Translations under genes and position numbers: made by a program | Notes under the pieces: model-generated | The model's database searches: none | What the model saw: the letters and a program-made list of their open reading frames with translations, nothing else | Told to the model about the DNA's origin: nothing | Virus record (IMG/VR): IMGVR_UViG_3300030106_000940 | Coordinates: 1-44,575 of that record | Source of the DNA: a virus | Strand: one strand, 5' to 3' | DNA length: 44,575 nucleotides | In this document: piece after piece, positions 38,866 to 44,575 of the stretch | How positions within the stretch are numbered: the first letter of the stretch is position 1 | Layout: each line of letters begins with the position of its first letter

Positions 38866-40092
38866 CTATGCCTTAAATGTGGCTGTAAGGGGATCGAACA
38901 TCGTTACTACTCTACCATGCTTGCCTGTCAATTTATTCTTAATCACAAGCCAGTGTCTCTCAGGACTTTCCTCCTCTTGTTGGCCCTCAACCATAGGCGT
39001 CTTGGTCAGGCAGAATAGAACGTCAGCTTCACTAGCCTTACCTGTGCGACTACCTTCAAGCATACTCATGTCCACAAATACTTTACCCTCTGCTTCTGCT
39101 GAGAGTTGGCTCATGGCGAAGATCGCACACTGGTATTGCTTCGCTAGTATTCTAAATCGAATGTAGGTTGCCTTCAATTGCTCATGCTGGGCAGTGTACT
39201 TTCCTTCGGGTAGAAACTTATCGGCCATGTCTGCAATCACAATGTCAGGCTCGTATGCCTTGATTGCTCGCTCAACTCGGTCCAAGTCCCAACCCGTAGC
39301 ATCGGTAATGTTCAACCGTTCTTTAATCGGATTGAAAAGAGCTTCCGCTTTCTGTCGGTTCTTAACAATCTCTCCGATCTTCATGTTACAGGCAGCCGTG
39401 AGGTACCGTGCCGATACTCGATTTGGCATCTCCTCATTTACCAAGACCATAATCTTTGCGCCTTGATGGGCAAACCCATTCTCACCTGCACATAGATAGG
39501 CATGGCTAGAAGTCTTACCCGTGTTGGGTCTTGCTGCACCGATAATGATCTGGCCTGCATTTACGCCTGGAACAAGCTGTGCCACACTTGGAATATTCAA
39601 TTTCCATTGGCAGTCTTGTTCGTTCTGTGACAGCAACGAATCTATGTCCATCTTCTGAAACGAGACTTTTAATGCTGGCATGAAGTTTTCTTCTCTGCGG
39701 TCTATAAAATCTAGAACCTTGTGCAAAGAAGTAATCTCACCATTAGACATCTTAAATGCAATGTCCATTAGCTCATTGGCAGCATCTTCTCGATTGAGTT
39801 CTCTCAGTACATCTTGTGCAACTTCCTCATTCAGTGGAGTACAGTTTGCTAGTTTACTAAAGATACTCCGATACACTTCTCGTTGTGCTGTTGTAAGGGT
39901 TGGATTTGCCGCCCAGAACAAAGCCTCTACATCAGAGAGGCTAATATCTGTTTCATAATCTACCATAGCCTTGTCGATGGTAGCCTTAACAGACCGGGTT
40001 TCTTTACTGCGGAATATCTTTTCTCTTACGAGGCTCTTATTTGCTTTGTAAAACTCTCGAACCGTTAAAGTTCGTAGTAGTGCGTACTCCAT
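38866..40092 (-). CDS. DnaB-like replicative helicase
   Basis: This 408-residue RecA-fold helicase unwinds DNA ahead of the polymerase. Walker A is ARPNTGKT at 187-194, preceded by IIIGA; NEEM at 219-222 holds the catalytic Glu; Walker B is DIVIADM at 283-289; MSQLSAEAEG at about 327-336 is the sensor strand; SRTGKASEAD and KNKLTGKHGR are late DnaB-type motifs with the arginine region. The N-terminal 150 residues are helical and without a zinc finger, so primase is separate (next gene upstream). Start ATG 40092 has GGAG at good distance. Confidence 0.9.
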   Translation of the reverse strand: MEYALLRTLTVREFYKANKSLVREKIFRSKETRSVKATIDKAMVDYETDISLSDVEALFWAANPTLTTAQREVYRSIFSKLANCTPLNEEVAQDVLRELNREDAANELMDIAFKMSNGEITSLHKVLDFIDRREENFMPALKVSFQKMDIDSLLSQNEQDCQWKLNIPSVAQLVPGVNAGQIIIGAARPNTGKTSSHAYLCAGENGFAHQGAKIMVLVNEEMPNRVSARYLTAACNMKIGEIVKNRQKAEALFNPIKERLNITDATGWDLDRVERAIKAYEPDIVIADMADKFLPEGKYTAQHEQLKATYIRFRILAKQYQCAIFAMSQLSAEAEGKVFVDMSMLEGSRTGKASEADVLFCLTKTPMVEGQQEEESPERHWLVIKNKLTGKHGRVVTMFDPLTATFKA

Positions 40093-40107
40093 TCTATATC
40101 TCCGCCA

Positions 40108-40914
40108 TCAATTAGGTTCAGTAAATTCAGCAATCTTGTCCCTCATAAGTACCATATCATTCTTTCGTCTATATTTCAAGTCATCCTCTAATCTAGCAGC
40201 AAAGACCTTGTTCTGTGTGTGGCCTCTGGATAGTAACTGGCCTCGTAGTTCCTGAGTAATTTCTAACGTCTTTTTGGCAGCGTCAGGATCAAGAGCTACA
40301 ATTACCGCTGTATAGCCCTGTAGTTGCTCTACATGGCTTGGAAGTAAAGAGGTACCCAGGAGGGCCATTCCTGTGCAATTGGCGTCTGTTGACCCTGCTA
40401 CGGCCGCTGAGATGGCATCCTCGACGACAACTGCAACTGTCCCTTCTCCGTAGGTATATGCATAGCCAGATGAGCCATATCTCTTCCACTTTGGTAGCCT
40501 CTCAGGTGAGGTGGATCTACCTGTCGCATCTACAATCTCTCCACCATGATAGATGGGAAATACAATGCGAGATTCTGTGAGGTCATAGTAAATATCCCTC
40601 TCTGAAATTGGGTAGTCATAGATACTCAGCCATTCTCTAATTTGCGAATGTCCCATAACGACATGTCGGGGTAGTGCAAACGGTTCTTGGCTCTCGTGAG
40701 TGCTAGAACGAACATGGCCGGACAGGTCACTTACTCGTATGCTACTTGTCTTGCGTCCTGAGAACTTACATCCAGCCTTGTAGCAGTTGAAAAGAGTGCC
40801 TTCAATGGTTCGAGTAACAGTAAACGTGTTATCTCCACCGCAAGCAGGGCAATCTCCTCTGTGATGGCCTCCAATCTTTAAGTCAAGCTGTAAAATTCTA
40901 TCCGCTACGTTCAT
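40108..40914 (-). CDS. TOPRIM DNA primase, T7 gp4-like
   Basis: This 268-residue primase makes RNA primers for lagging-strand synthesis. The zinc ribbon is Cys22/Cys25 (DCPACGGDN) and Cys44/Cys49 (NCYKAGCKF). The TOPRIM core shows Glu165 (VVVEDAISAAVAG) and Asp209-x-Asp211 (VALDPDAAKK), the metal-binding residues. This equals the primase half of T7 gp4, here separated from the helicase. The ATG overlaps the integrase stop (ATGA) and has GGAG five to six bases upstream, so the two genes are translationally coupled. Confidence 0.93.
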   Translation of the reverse strand: MNVADRILQLDLKIGGHHRGDCPACGGDNTFTVTRTIEGTLFNCYKAGCKFSGRKTSSIRVSDLSGHVRSSTHESQEPFALPRHVVMGHSQIREWLSIYDYPISERDIYYDLTESRIVFPIYHGGEIVDATGRSTSPERLPKWKRYGSSGYAYTYGEGTVAVVVEDAISAAVAGSTDANCTGMALLGTSLLPSHVEQLQGYTAVIVALDPDAAKKTLEITQELRGQLLSRGHTQNKVFAARLEDDLKYRRKNDMVLMRDKIAEFTEPN

Positions 40915-41852
40915 TTTGACTCCTTAACCAGTGAAATAGGGTCAAAGTTTCGCTTTGCTGCTGCATTTCTAGCTTGATTGGTGTTGATGAGGATGTAGGG
41001 AGCTAAACTTTCTCTATTTTTGTGCCCACTGTAAGACATAATCTCTGTCTCGGTACAACCTCTATCGGCAAGATCACTCAACACCGTGCGCCGAATGTCT
41101 CGCAATTGCAATTCTCTTGGTAAGTTCGTTGCGTTCATAATTTGTCGAAACACTCTGGCTATATTGTTTTCACTGTAGGGTTTAAGCCTAATTGGATGTG
41201 GTACAACCCAATCTTGAAATGAATAGTCTTGTTTTTGCTCCTCCAACATTTGCACAAGATCATCGGATATAGGTATTCCGGCAATTCTCTCTTTGGTCTT
41301 TTGAATTACCTCTCGTGTATACAATTTTTCCTTTAGATCATAGTTGATCCAGGTAGACAAGCGAATATCCTCAACACGTTGCCCCAGTTCCACATTAATT
41401 CGCACTAGCAAGCCAATATTACGCCATTTGGGTACACTAAATGCCGTTGTTAGAAATTCTCCAAACTGTTCTAGTGTCCAAACTTTGTTTCGGGGTGCGT
41501 CTTTAGCTCGCTCGACAAACTGCCAGGGATTTCTGCCCTCTAGCATATCGTACTTGAGCAAGACATTCCAGGCTCGCACTATAATTTGCAAAGTGTAATT
41601 AGCAAAGCGTATGCCGTCGCCGGACTGCACACTTTCTAGTATCTTCCAATAAATTTCTTGGCACTTGGCTACTGTTAGCTTGGCAAGCGGTACGTCTCCA
41701 ACGTATCCATCGTCAATTTTTAGTTCGCATACTCTATTCTGTTGGTAAACGTATTGTTGTCTTGTTTTCTGGCTTGTGATTTTTTTCTGAAACTCAGGCG
41801 TCGTTTGATACAGTTCAAATGCGCCGCTTATAGTTTCGCTTGGCAGTTTCAT
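40911..41852 (-). CDS. int: Tyrosine recombinase/integrase
   Basis: This 313-residue phage integrase has an N-terminal SAM-like core-binding domain at about 60-120 and a catalytic domain from about 125. Visible catalytic residues are Arg159 (ELGQRVEDIRL), Lys185 or 187 (VIQKTKERI), Arg254 in RDIRRT, His277 (SGHKNRES) and Tyr286 (APYILI). The usual His before the second Arg is Arg251 here, as in several phage integrases with RDxRRT. No excisionase, repressor or att site was recognised nearby. Its position inside the replication operon, coupled to primase, is unusual for a lysogeny gene. Start ATG 41852 has AAAGGAA upstream. Confidence 0.9.
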   Translation of the reverse strand: MKLPSETISGAFELYQTTPEFQKKITSQKTRQQYVYQQNRVCELKIDDGYVGDVPLAKLTVAKCQEIYWKILESVQSGDGIRFANYTLQIIVRAWNVLLKYDMLEGRNPWQFVERAKDAPRNKVWTLEQFGEFLTTAFSVPKWRNIGLLVRINVELGQRVEDIRLSTWINYDLKEKLYTREVIQKTKERIAGIPISDDLVQMLEEQKQDYSFQDWVVPHPIRLKPYSENNIARVFRQIMNATNLPRELQLRDIRRTVLSDLADRGCTETEIMSYSGHKNRESLAPYILINTNQARNAAAKRNFDPISLVKESK

Positions 41853-42138
41853 CGGGATCGTTCCTTTGTAAGTATTGTTCGTGCTTTTCTTTCATCGTGT
41901 TCCATTTGGCAAGGGGCAACCTACCTCTCATACGACCTGTAGTATCCGCCGGATCACCAATATGCTTCGTAAATTTAGCCCATTTTCTCCCTTCTTTTAC
42001 ATAAAATGATCTATGGCCGCTTCCAAACCTCGGTAGTTCATTTGTAAGATACATTTCATAGCGTTTGCCGTACTGTTCTTCCTTAATCTTTCTCCACCTG
42101 GCGTACTGTTCTGCGGGAGTCTCGTCACTCTCACTCAT
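41815..42138 (-). CDS. Hypothetical basic protein between thyX and integrase
   Basis: This 107-residue, strongly charged protein has an N-terminal helix ([20 protein letters not shown]), a central segment [17 protein letters not shown] and a basic C-terminus ([12 protein letters not shown]). It has no recognised family. The start overlaps the ThyX stop (ATGA), and its 3' end overlaps the integrase start by 38 bases, so all three are coupled. Nucleic-acid binding, for example as an integrase helper, is possible from charge and place but is not shown. Confidence 0.6.
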   Translation of the reverse strand: MSESDETPAEQYARWRKIKEEQYGKRYEMYLTNELPRFGSGHRSFYVKEGRKWAKFTKHIGDPADTTGRMRGRLPLAKWNTMKEKHEQYLQRNDPDETAKRNYKRRI

Positions 42139-42908
42139 TTTCCAGAACTCTCAGTAAATGCATTATGTGTCAGGGGCACCCAAAGTTTCAAGGTTTTCTC
42201 CATTGCTTCAGCGTACACTCGAATCTCGTACTGAGCATGAGGATCGGATCGTTGAGTAATAAACCTTAGCAAGTTGTGCAAATTTGTTTTCCAATACCAT
42301 TGAGTATAAAAGTTAAGAGACAGGTTCATTCTTGCTAGTTCACGGGCTAACTTTCCCTCATTCAGCAGATACTCATACGTTTTATAACTACGTTCTGCAT
42401 CCTCTCGCAGTAAGTCTTGCACTCGTTGTCCCGCTTCTCTGGAGAGACTATGCCCCCTTCCCTGTCGATTAGAGGAGGATTGCCCCGCAAGATGTTCAAG
42501 ATCAGGTATATAAAATTCATTGTCGAGTATGGAATACCTGGCAGAGTATTCATTCACGCTGGCAGTACGGTGGCGTATCCACTGGCGAGCCACAAAGATT
42601 GGTAGCTTGACATGATATTTGATCTCACACATCTCGAAGGGAGTTGAGTGCTTGTTTCTAATTAGATAATTGATTAGACCAGCATCTTGTCTAACTTTCT
42701 TTGTGCCAGTACCATAGGATACTCGTGCTGCCTGTACAACAGCAGCATCATTACCCATGTAGTCAATGACTCGAATAAACCCATGATCCAACAGTGGCAT
42801 AGGCTCATACAAAATATTCTCAAGCTCAGAAACAACCGCTCGCCTCGTAAGTTGAGAGTTGTTTCTTTGCTCAAGAATTTCTTGTTCTTGGTATGTGGTA
42901 AGGGCCAT
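42135..42908 (-). CDS. thyX: Flavin-dependent thymidylate synthase
   Basis: This 257-residue ThyX converts dUMP to dTMP using methylene-tetrahydrofolate, FAD and NAD(P)H. The family signature [15 protein letters not shown] (Arg112-His-Arg114 onward) is complete. It is preceded by [20 protein letters not shown] and followed by the usual C-terminal helices ([19 protein letters not shown]). I placed the start at ATG 42908, five bases after the upstream membrane-protein stop; a longer in-frame start at 42965 overlaps that gene and adds no conserved residues. It works with NrdJ to feed phage DNA synthesis. Confidence 0.95.
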   Translation of the reverse strand: MALTTYQEQEILEQRNNSQLTRRAVVSELENILYEPMPLLDHGFIRVIDYMGNDAAVVQAARVSYGTGTKKVRQDAGLINYLIRNKHSTPFEMCEIKYHVKLPIFVARQWIRHRTASVNEYSARYSILDNEFYIPDLEHLAGQSSSNRQGRGHSLSREAGQRVQDLLREDAERSYKTYEYLLNEGKLARELARMNLSLNFYTQWYWKTNLHNLLRFITQRSDPHAQYEIRVYAEAMEKTLKLWVPLTHNAFTESSGK

Positions 42909-42913
42909 AACTT

Positions 42914-43171
42914 TTAATTTAGATAGTACCTCAATAGACCAGCAAAATAAATTAAACCTACGCAAAAATTTAAGAGTATTAAACTTCTATCTAACCAAAG
43001 TATTCCTACCATAAACCAAAACACTCCACCCGAAGTAGACAATATTAAGTTAAGAGGAAACAACTCTAACGAAGTACAAGCTGCGCCCGTTAGAATACAT
43101 ATTGTGCCAGCCCATTTCAGATACCAACTAAGGCCAGTTGACGGAGTAACTTTAGTTCGTCGTTTGAACAT
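42914..43171 (-). CDS. Small multi-pass membrane protein (DUF6552-like)
   Basis: This small protein has three hydrophobic segments: [39 protein letters not shown] and [17 protein letters not shown]. The layout matches a small membrane family I recall from marine phages (DUF6552, unchecked). An ATG at 43252 would add 27 residues but overlaps the upstream gene by 101 bases and has no ribosome site. ATG 43171 overlaps it by 20 bases, also with a weak site, so the start is uncertain. The function is unknown; membrane stress or superinfection roles would be guesses. Confidence 0.6.
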   Translation of the reverse strand: MFKRRTKVTPSTGLSWYLKWAGTICILTGAACTSLELFPLNLILSTSGGVFWFMVGILWLDRSLILLNFCVGLIYFAGLLRYYLN

Positions 43172-43661
43172 TCCACCAGTCTGGTGCTGGAGTACCCTTA
43201 TCCCACCTGGCAAACTTTGCTTTTGCTCCTCGGTAATAATTTCGATAGGCATCTATAGGATTAACGGCCTTATACTCTTCGGGCATACACTGGGGATGTG
43301 CAAGAAACTTAGACGCCTCATTGTCCATAATGAAGGGCAGCAACCAGATGCGGGAAAAGGGTTTTACAGTTTCAATCACCTGCTGGCATTTGTGTACTCG
43401 GGCGTATCGCTTTTTGTATTCGTTGCACAACGCCATGCCATGCTTCCACAGCCAATTGTAATTAGGATTATTCTCACCTGCCCATACAGTGCAAGGGTGA
43501 TTTTTATATGCCTCTTTGTATGGCACTTTGTCGCCATACCCATACCTATGCCACACAGAACACAGCATCTGTGCAGTTTCCAACGGCATTTTCACAACGT
43601 GTTTGTCGCACAAAGATTGTGCCGCAACTACAGGGTCAGTGTGGACTGTAAATATGTTCAC
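43152..43661 (-). CDS. Pyrimidine-dimer-glycosylase-like phage protein
   Basis: This 169-residue protein starts at GTG 43661 (reads MNIFTVHTDP), decided by GGAGG nine bases upstream and a GTGA overlap with the preceding small gene. The pattern AAQSLCDKHVVKMPLETAQM, NHPCTVWAGENNPNYNWLW and ALCNEYKKRYARVHKC is a common marine phage family. I recall it being assigned to the pyrimidine dimer DNA glycosylase group (T4 DenV-like), which cuts UV-damaged DNA. That match is distant, so repair activity is tentative. The C-terminus (FARWDKGTPAPDWW) is typical of the family. Confidence 0.6.
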   Translation of the reverse strand: MNIFTVHTDPVVAAQSLCDKHVVKMPLETAQMLCSVWHRYGYGDKVPYKEAYKNHPCTVWAGENNPNYNWLWKHGMALCNEYKKRYARVHKCQQVIETVKPFSRIWLLPFIMDNEASKFLAHPQCMPEEYKAVNPIDAYRNYYRGAKAKFARWDKGTPAPDWWNVQTTN

Positions 43662-43771
43662 TGTAAACATCCTCCGCAAATGGTATTTGTGATTGCTGCG
43701 CCCATGACATACAGTAAGTATCCAAATACGACTATAGAGGGGAGCAGCGTAACTTTCCATACGTGCTTCAT
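43658..43771 (-). CDS. 37-residue single-TM protein
   Basis: This tiny gene links its neighbours by overlaps at both ends: its ATG overlaps the upstream stop (ATGA at 43768-43771) and its TGA overlaps the downstream GTG (GTGA). The product has a short basic start (MKHVWK), one hydrophobic helix (VTLLPSIVVFGYLLYVMG) and a Cys-rich end (NTICGGCLQ). Its last codons also carry the GGAGG used by the next gene. It is a membrane peptide of unknown function. Confidence 0.6.
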   Translation of the reverse strand: MKHVWKVTLLPSIVVFGYLLYVMGAAITNTICGGCLQ

Positions 43772-43932
43772 TGCTTTATGTCACCATCCCTGGTCTTAGC
43801 CTTACGAATACGTTGCAAGCGGCGTAGCTTTGCCCTGTGTCTCGCTTTATGTTTCCTATAAATTTCCTCCGGTAGTTCATCTCTTGGCACGGGATTGTAC
43901 TTTAGCTCCCGCTTTTTGTTAAATCTAGTCAT
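43768..43932 (-). CDS. 54-residue very basic protein
   Basis: A small gene with ATG at 43932 and stop overlapping the next ATG (ATGA). The product is strongly Arg/Lys-rich: MTRFNKKRELKYNPVPRDEL, then EEIYRKHKARHRAKLRRLQR and a short polar tail. The Pro-linked N-terminus and basic helix suggest nucleic-acid binding. The family is not recognised. It fills the 168 bases between the 70-residue gene and the TM peptide gene on the same strand and in a coupled chain, which supports it being real. Confidence 0.6.
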   Translation of the reverse strand: MTRFNKKRELKYNPVPRDELPEEIYRKHKARHRAKLRRLQRIRKAKTRDGDIKQ

Positions 43933-43940
43933 CGTCCAAC

Positions 43941-44153
43941 TTACTTTCCGTCATTATACACAAGTCGGGATAGAGTTGCCAGTCTCCGTTCAACGTCACC
44001 CAAGCGATTGTCTACATTTTCAATGGCCTTTTCCATCGTAGCTAGTGTTGTTAGCGTTCTATTACCTAGCTCCTGGCGATCTTCTCTTAAAATATCTTTC
44101 ACTTCGTACTCAATTAACTCCTGTAGCAAGTCGTAAAATTTCTCTTTAACCAT
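43941..44153 (-). CDS. 70-residue coiled-coil protein
   Basis: This 70-residue helical protein has heptad-like patterns (FYDLLQELIEYEVKDILRED and IENVDNRLGDVERRLATL). It is acidic in its first half. It has a good ribosome site (GGAGA, about six bases before ATG). The family and role are unknown; small coiled-coil early proteins of phages often bind host factors, but nothing here shows a target. A hairpin precedes it. Confidence 0.6.
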   Translation of the reverse strand: MVKEKFYDLLQELIEYEVKDILREDRQELGNRTLTTLATMEKAIENVDNRLGDVERRLATLSRLVYNDGK

Positions 44154-44176
44154 TTAATTTCTCCATCGATTAAGAG

Positions 44177-44222
44177 GAATGGCAGGCACAAAGGGGAGAA
44201 CATACCTCTGCACCTGCCATTC
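44177..44222 (-). promoter_or_regulatory. 10-bp inverted repeat between DUF932-like and coiled-coil genes
   Basis: GAATGGCAGG at 44177-44186 is an exact inverted match of CCTGCCATTC at 44213-44222, with a 26-base loop that contains a further small AGG/CCT pairing. It lies in the 82-base gap after the DUF932-like stop. No T-run follows on the minus strand (CTCTTAATC), so processing, attenuation or protein binding is as likely as termination. Confidence 0.5.
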
Positions 44223-44235
44223 TTACCCGACAAGA

Positions 44236-44574
44236 TTACGCAACGAGTCGTTGCTCAAGATCCCCAAATCTAATGAGGTCTTTCCAGGCCGACCCTCGCA
44301 CTAAGGTCTGAGCCTCTTTCTCTTGCCGTACTGCACGTTGACCAACATCACCCCGTATGCTGTCGGTATCAACGTGGGTTCCGTAGTGGGTAATAGCATT
44401 GTACAAGGCCCATGCATTGTCTCCCATAGTGGCCCTGTAAGTATCGTTCAGTGCGAGCATTCTATTTAGCCACTTCTTATTAACCTTTGTTTCCCGCTTG
44501 GTTCGGGTTACGCACAACTTGCGGGATAGAAAGTCCTCCGCAATTGAGGGGTGAATGAACACTTCCCGCATATG
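44236..44574 (-). CDS. DUF932-like protein, C-terminal part, cut by window edge
   Basis: The visible 112 or so codons resemble the C-terminal end of DUF932 (phage/plasmid-like) proteins: a basic helix (TRTKRETKVNKKWLNRMLAL) and then NAWALYNAITHYGTHVDTDS, a typical asparagine-alanine-tyr/his motif of that family. DUF932 proteins are usually about 250-350 residues, so the ATG at 44571, four bases from the edge, is probably internal and the gene continues beyond the window. The role of the family is unknown; it is often found in phage early regions. The last residues are QRLVA. Confidence 0.6.
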   Translation of the reverse strand, partial: HMREVFIHPSIAEDFLSRKLCVTRTKRETKVNKKWLNRMLALNDTYRATMGDNAWALYNAITHYGTHVDTDSIRGDVGQRAVRQEKEAQTLVRGSAWKDLIRFGDLEQRLVA

Positions 44575-44575
44575 C

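Noticed and set aside
43104-43799. Open frame of 231 codons on the plus strand
   Set aside because: It lies antisense to the coupled minus-strand genes (glycosylase-like, TM peptide), has His/Pro/Phe-rich composition without motifs and no ribosome site.
1-44575. Phage single-subunit RNA polymerase
   Set aside because: No protein in the window shows RNA polymerase motifs; the only family A polymerase has a 3'-5' exonuclease and DNA polymerase motifs. It could only lie outside the window.

Overview
The window reads as most of the genome of a short-tailed (podovirus-type) marine phage. The best match from memory is the HMO-2011-like group, which infects SAR116, Roseobacter-type and related marine Alphaproteobacteria. 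The reasons are a family A DNA polymerase carrying a DnaJ-type zinc-finger insertion, a tyrosine integrase beside a T7-like primase/helicase/polymerase/endonuclease I set, no visible phage RNA polymerase, a B12-dependent ribonucleotide reductase plus ThyX, and several small basic proteins typical of marine viruses. No database was searched. Both ends cut through genes: a 2OG-Fe(II) oxygenase on the left and a DUF932-like gene on the right. The genome is therefore longer than the window.

Layout. Positions 1-30261 are all on the plus strand and form the late/virion module: 2OG oxygenase, small membrane protein, TerS, an HTH protein, TerL, portal, a small portal-linked protein, a 901-residue protein with an N-terminal T4-type lysozyme domain, scaffold, a 250-base structured leader with a sigma70-like promoter, major capsid protein, a decoration-like protein, neck/adaptor, small structural proteins, a beta-propeller-like tail hub, a 1075-residue repetitive tail fibre, tail accessory proteins, a set of large internal/ejection proteins, a three-TM holin candidate, and a cluster of small basic proteins around a complete IscU Fe-S scaffold gene. 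Positions 30258-44574 are all on the minus strand and are read right to left: small genes, a pyrimidine-dimer-glycosylase-like protein, ThyX, integrase, primase, DnaB-like helicase, DNA polymerase, an SSB-like protein, a Cas4-like exonuclease, an intrinsic terminator, PD-(D/E)XK and T7 endonuclease I nucleases, DUF3310, class II RNR, an RMF-like protein, an HELLH protein and a small membrane-anchored protein. The two modules converge with overlapping stop codons.

The most striking item is a 25-codon gene at 12844-12921 that is too short for most gene callers. It has a perfect Shine-Dalgarno site, and its product matches the PQQ precursor peptide PqqA, with Glu16 and Tyr20 at the residues that become the cofactor. 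It is preceded by a 15-base palindrome, followed by a strong hairpin, and sits between two duplicated structural genes, so it looks like a moron cassette. No other pqq gene is visible, so the peptide would depend on host PqqB-E enzymes. With IscU (host HscA-binding motif kept), the B12-dependent RNR and ThyX, the phage appears to push host cofactor and nucleotide metabolism at several points.

Other notable signals are: protein-identical tail-fibre repeats whose codons are extensively different at synonymous sites; two near-identical host-type promoters; hairpins without U-tracts between capsid/tail genes; and a 206-base overlap in which TerL lies in the +1 frame of an upstream HTH gene, which suggests fusion, frameshifting or an assembly error.
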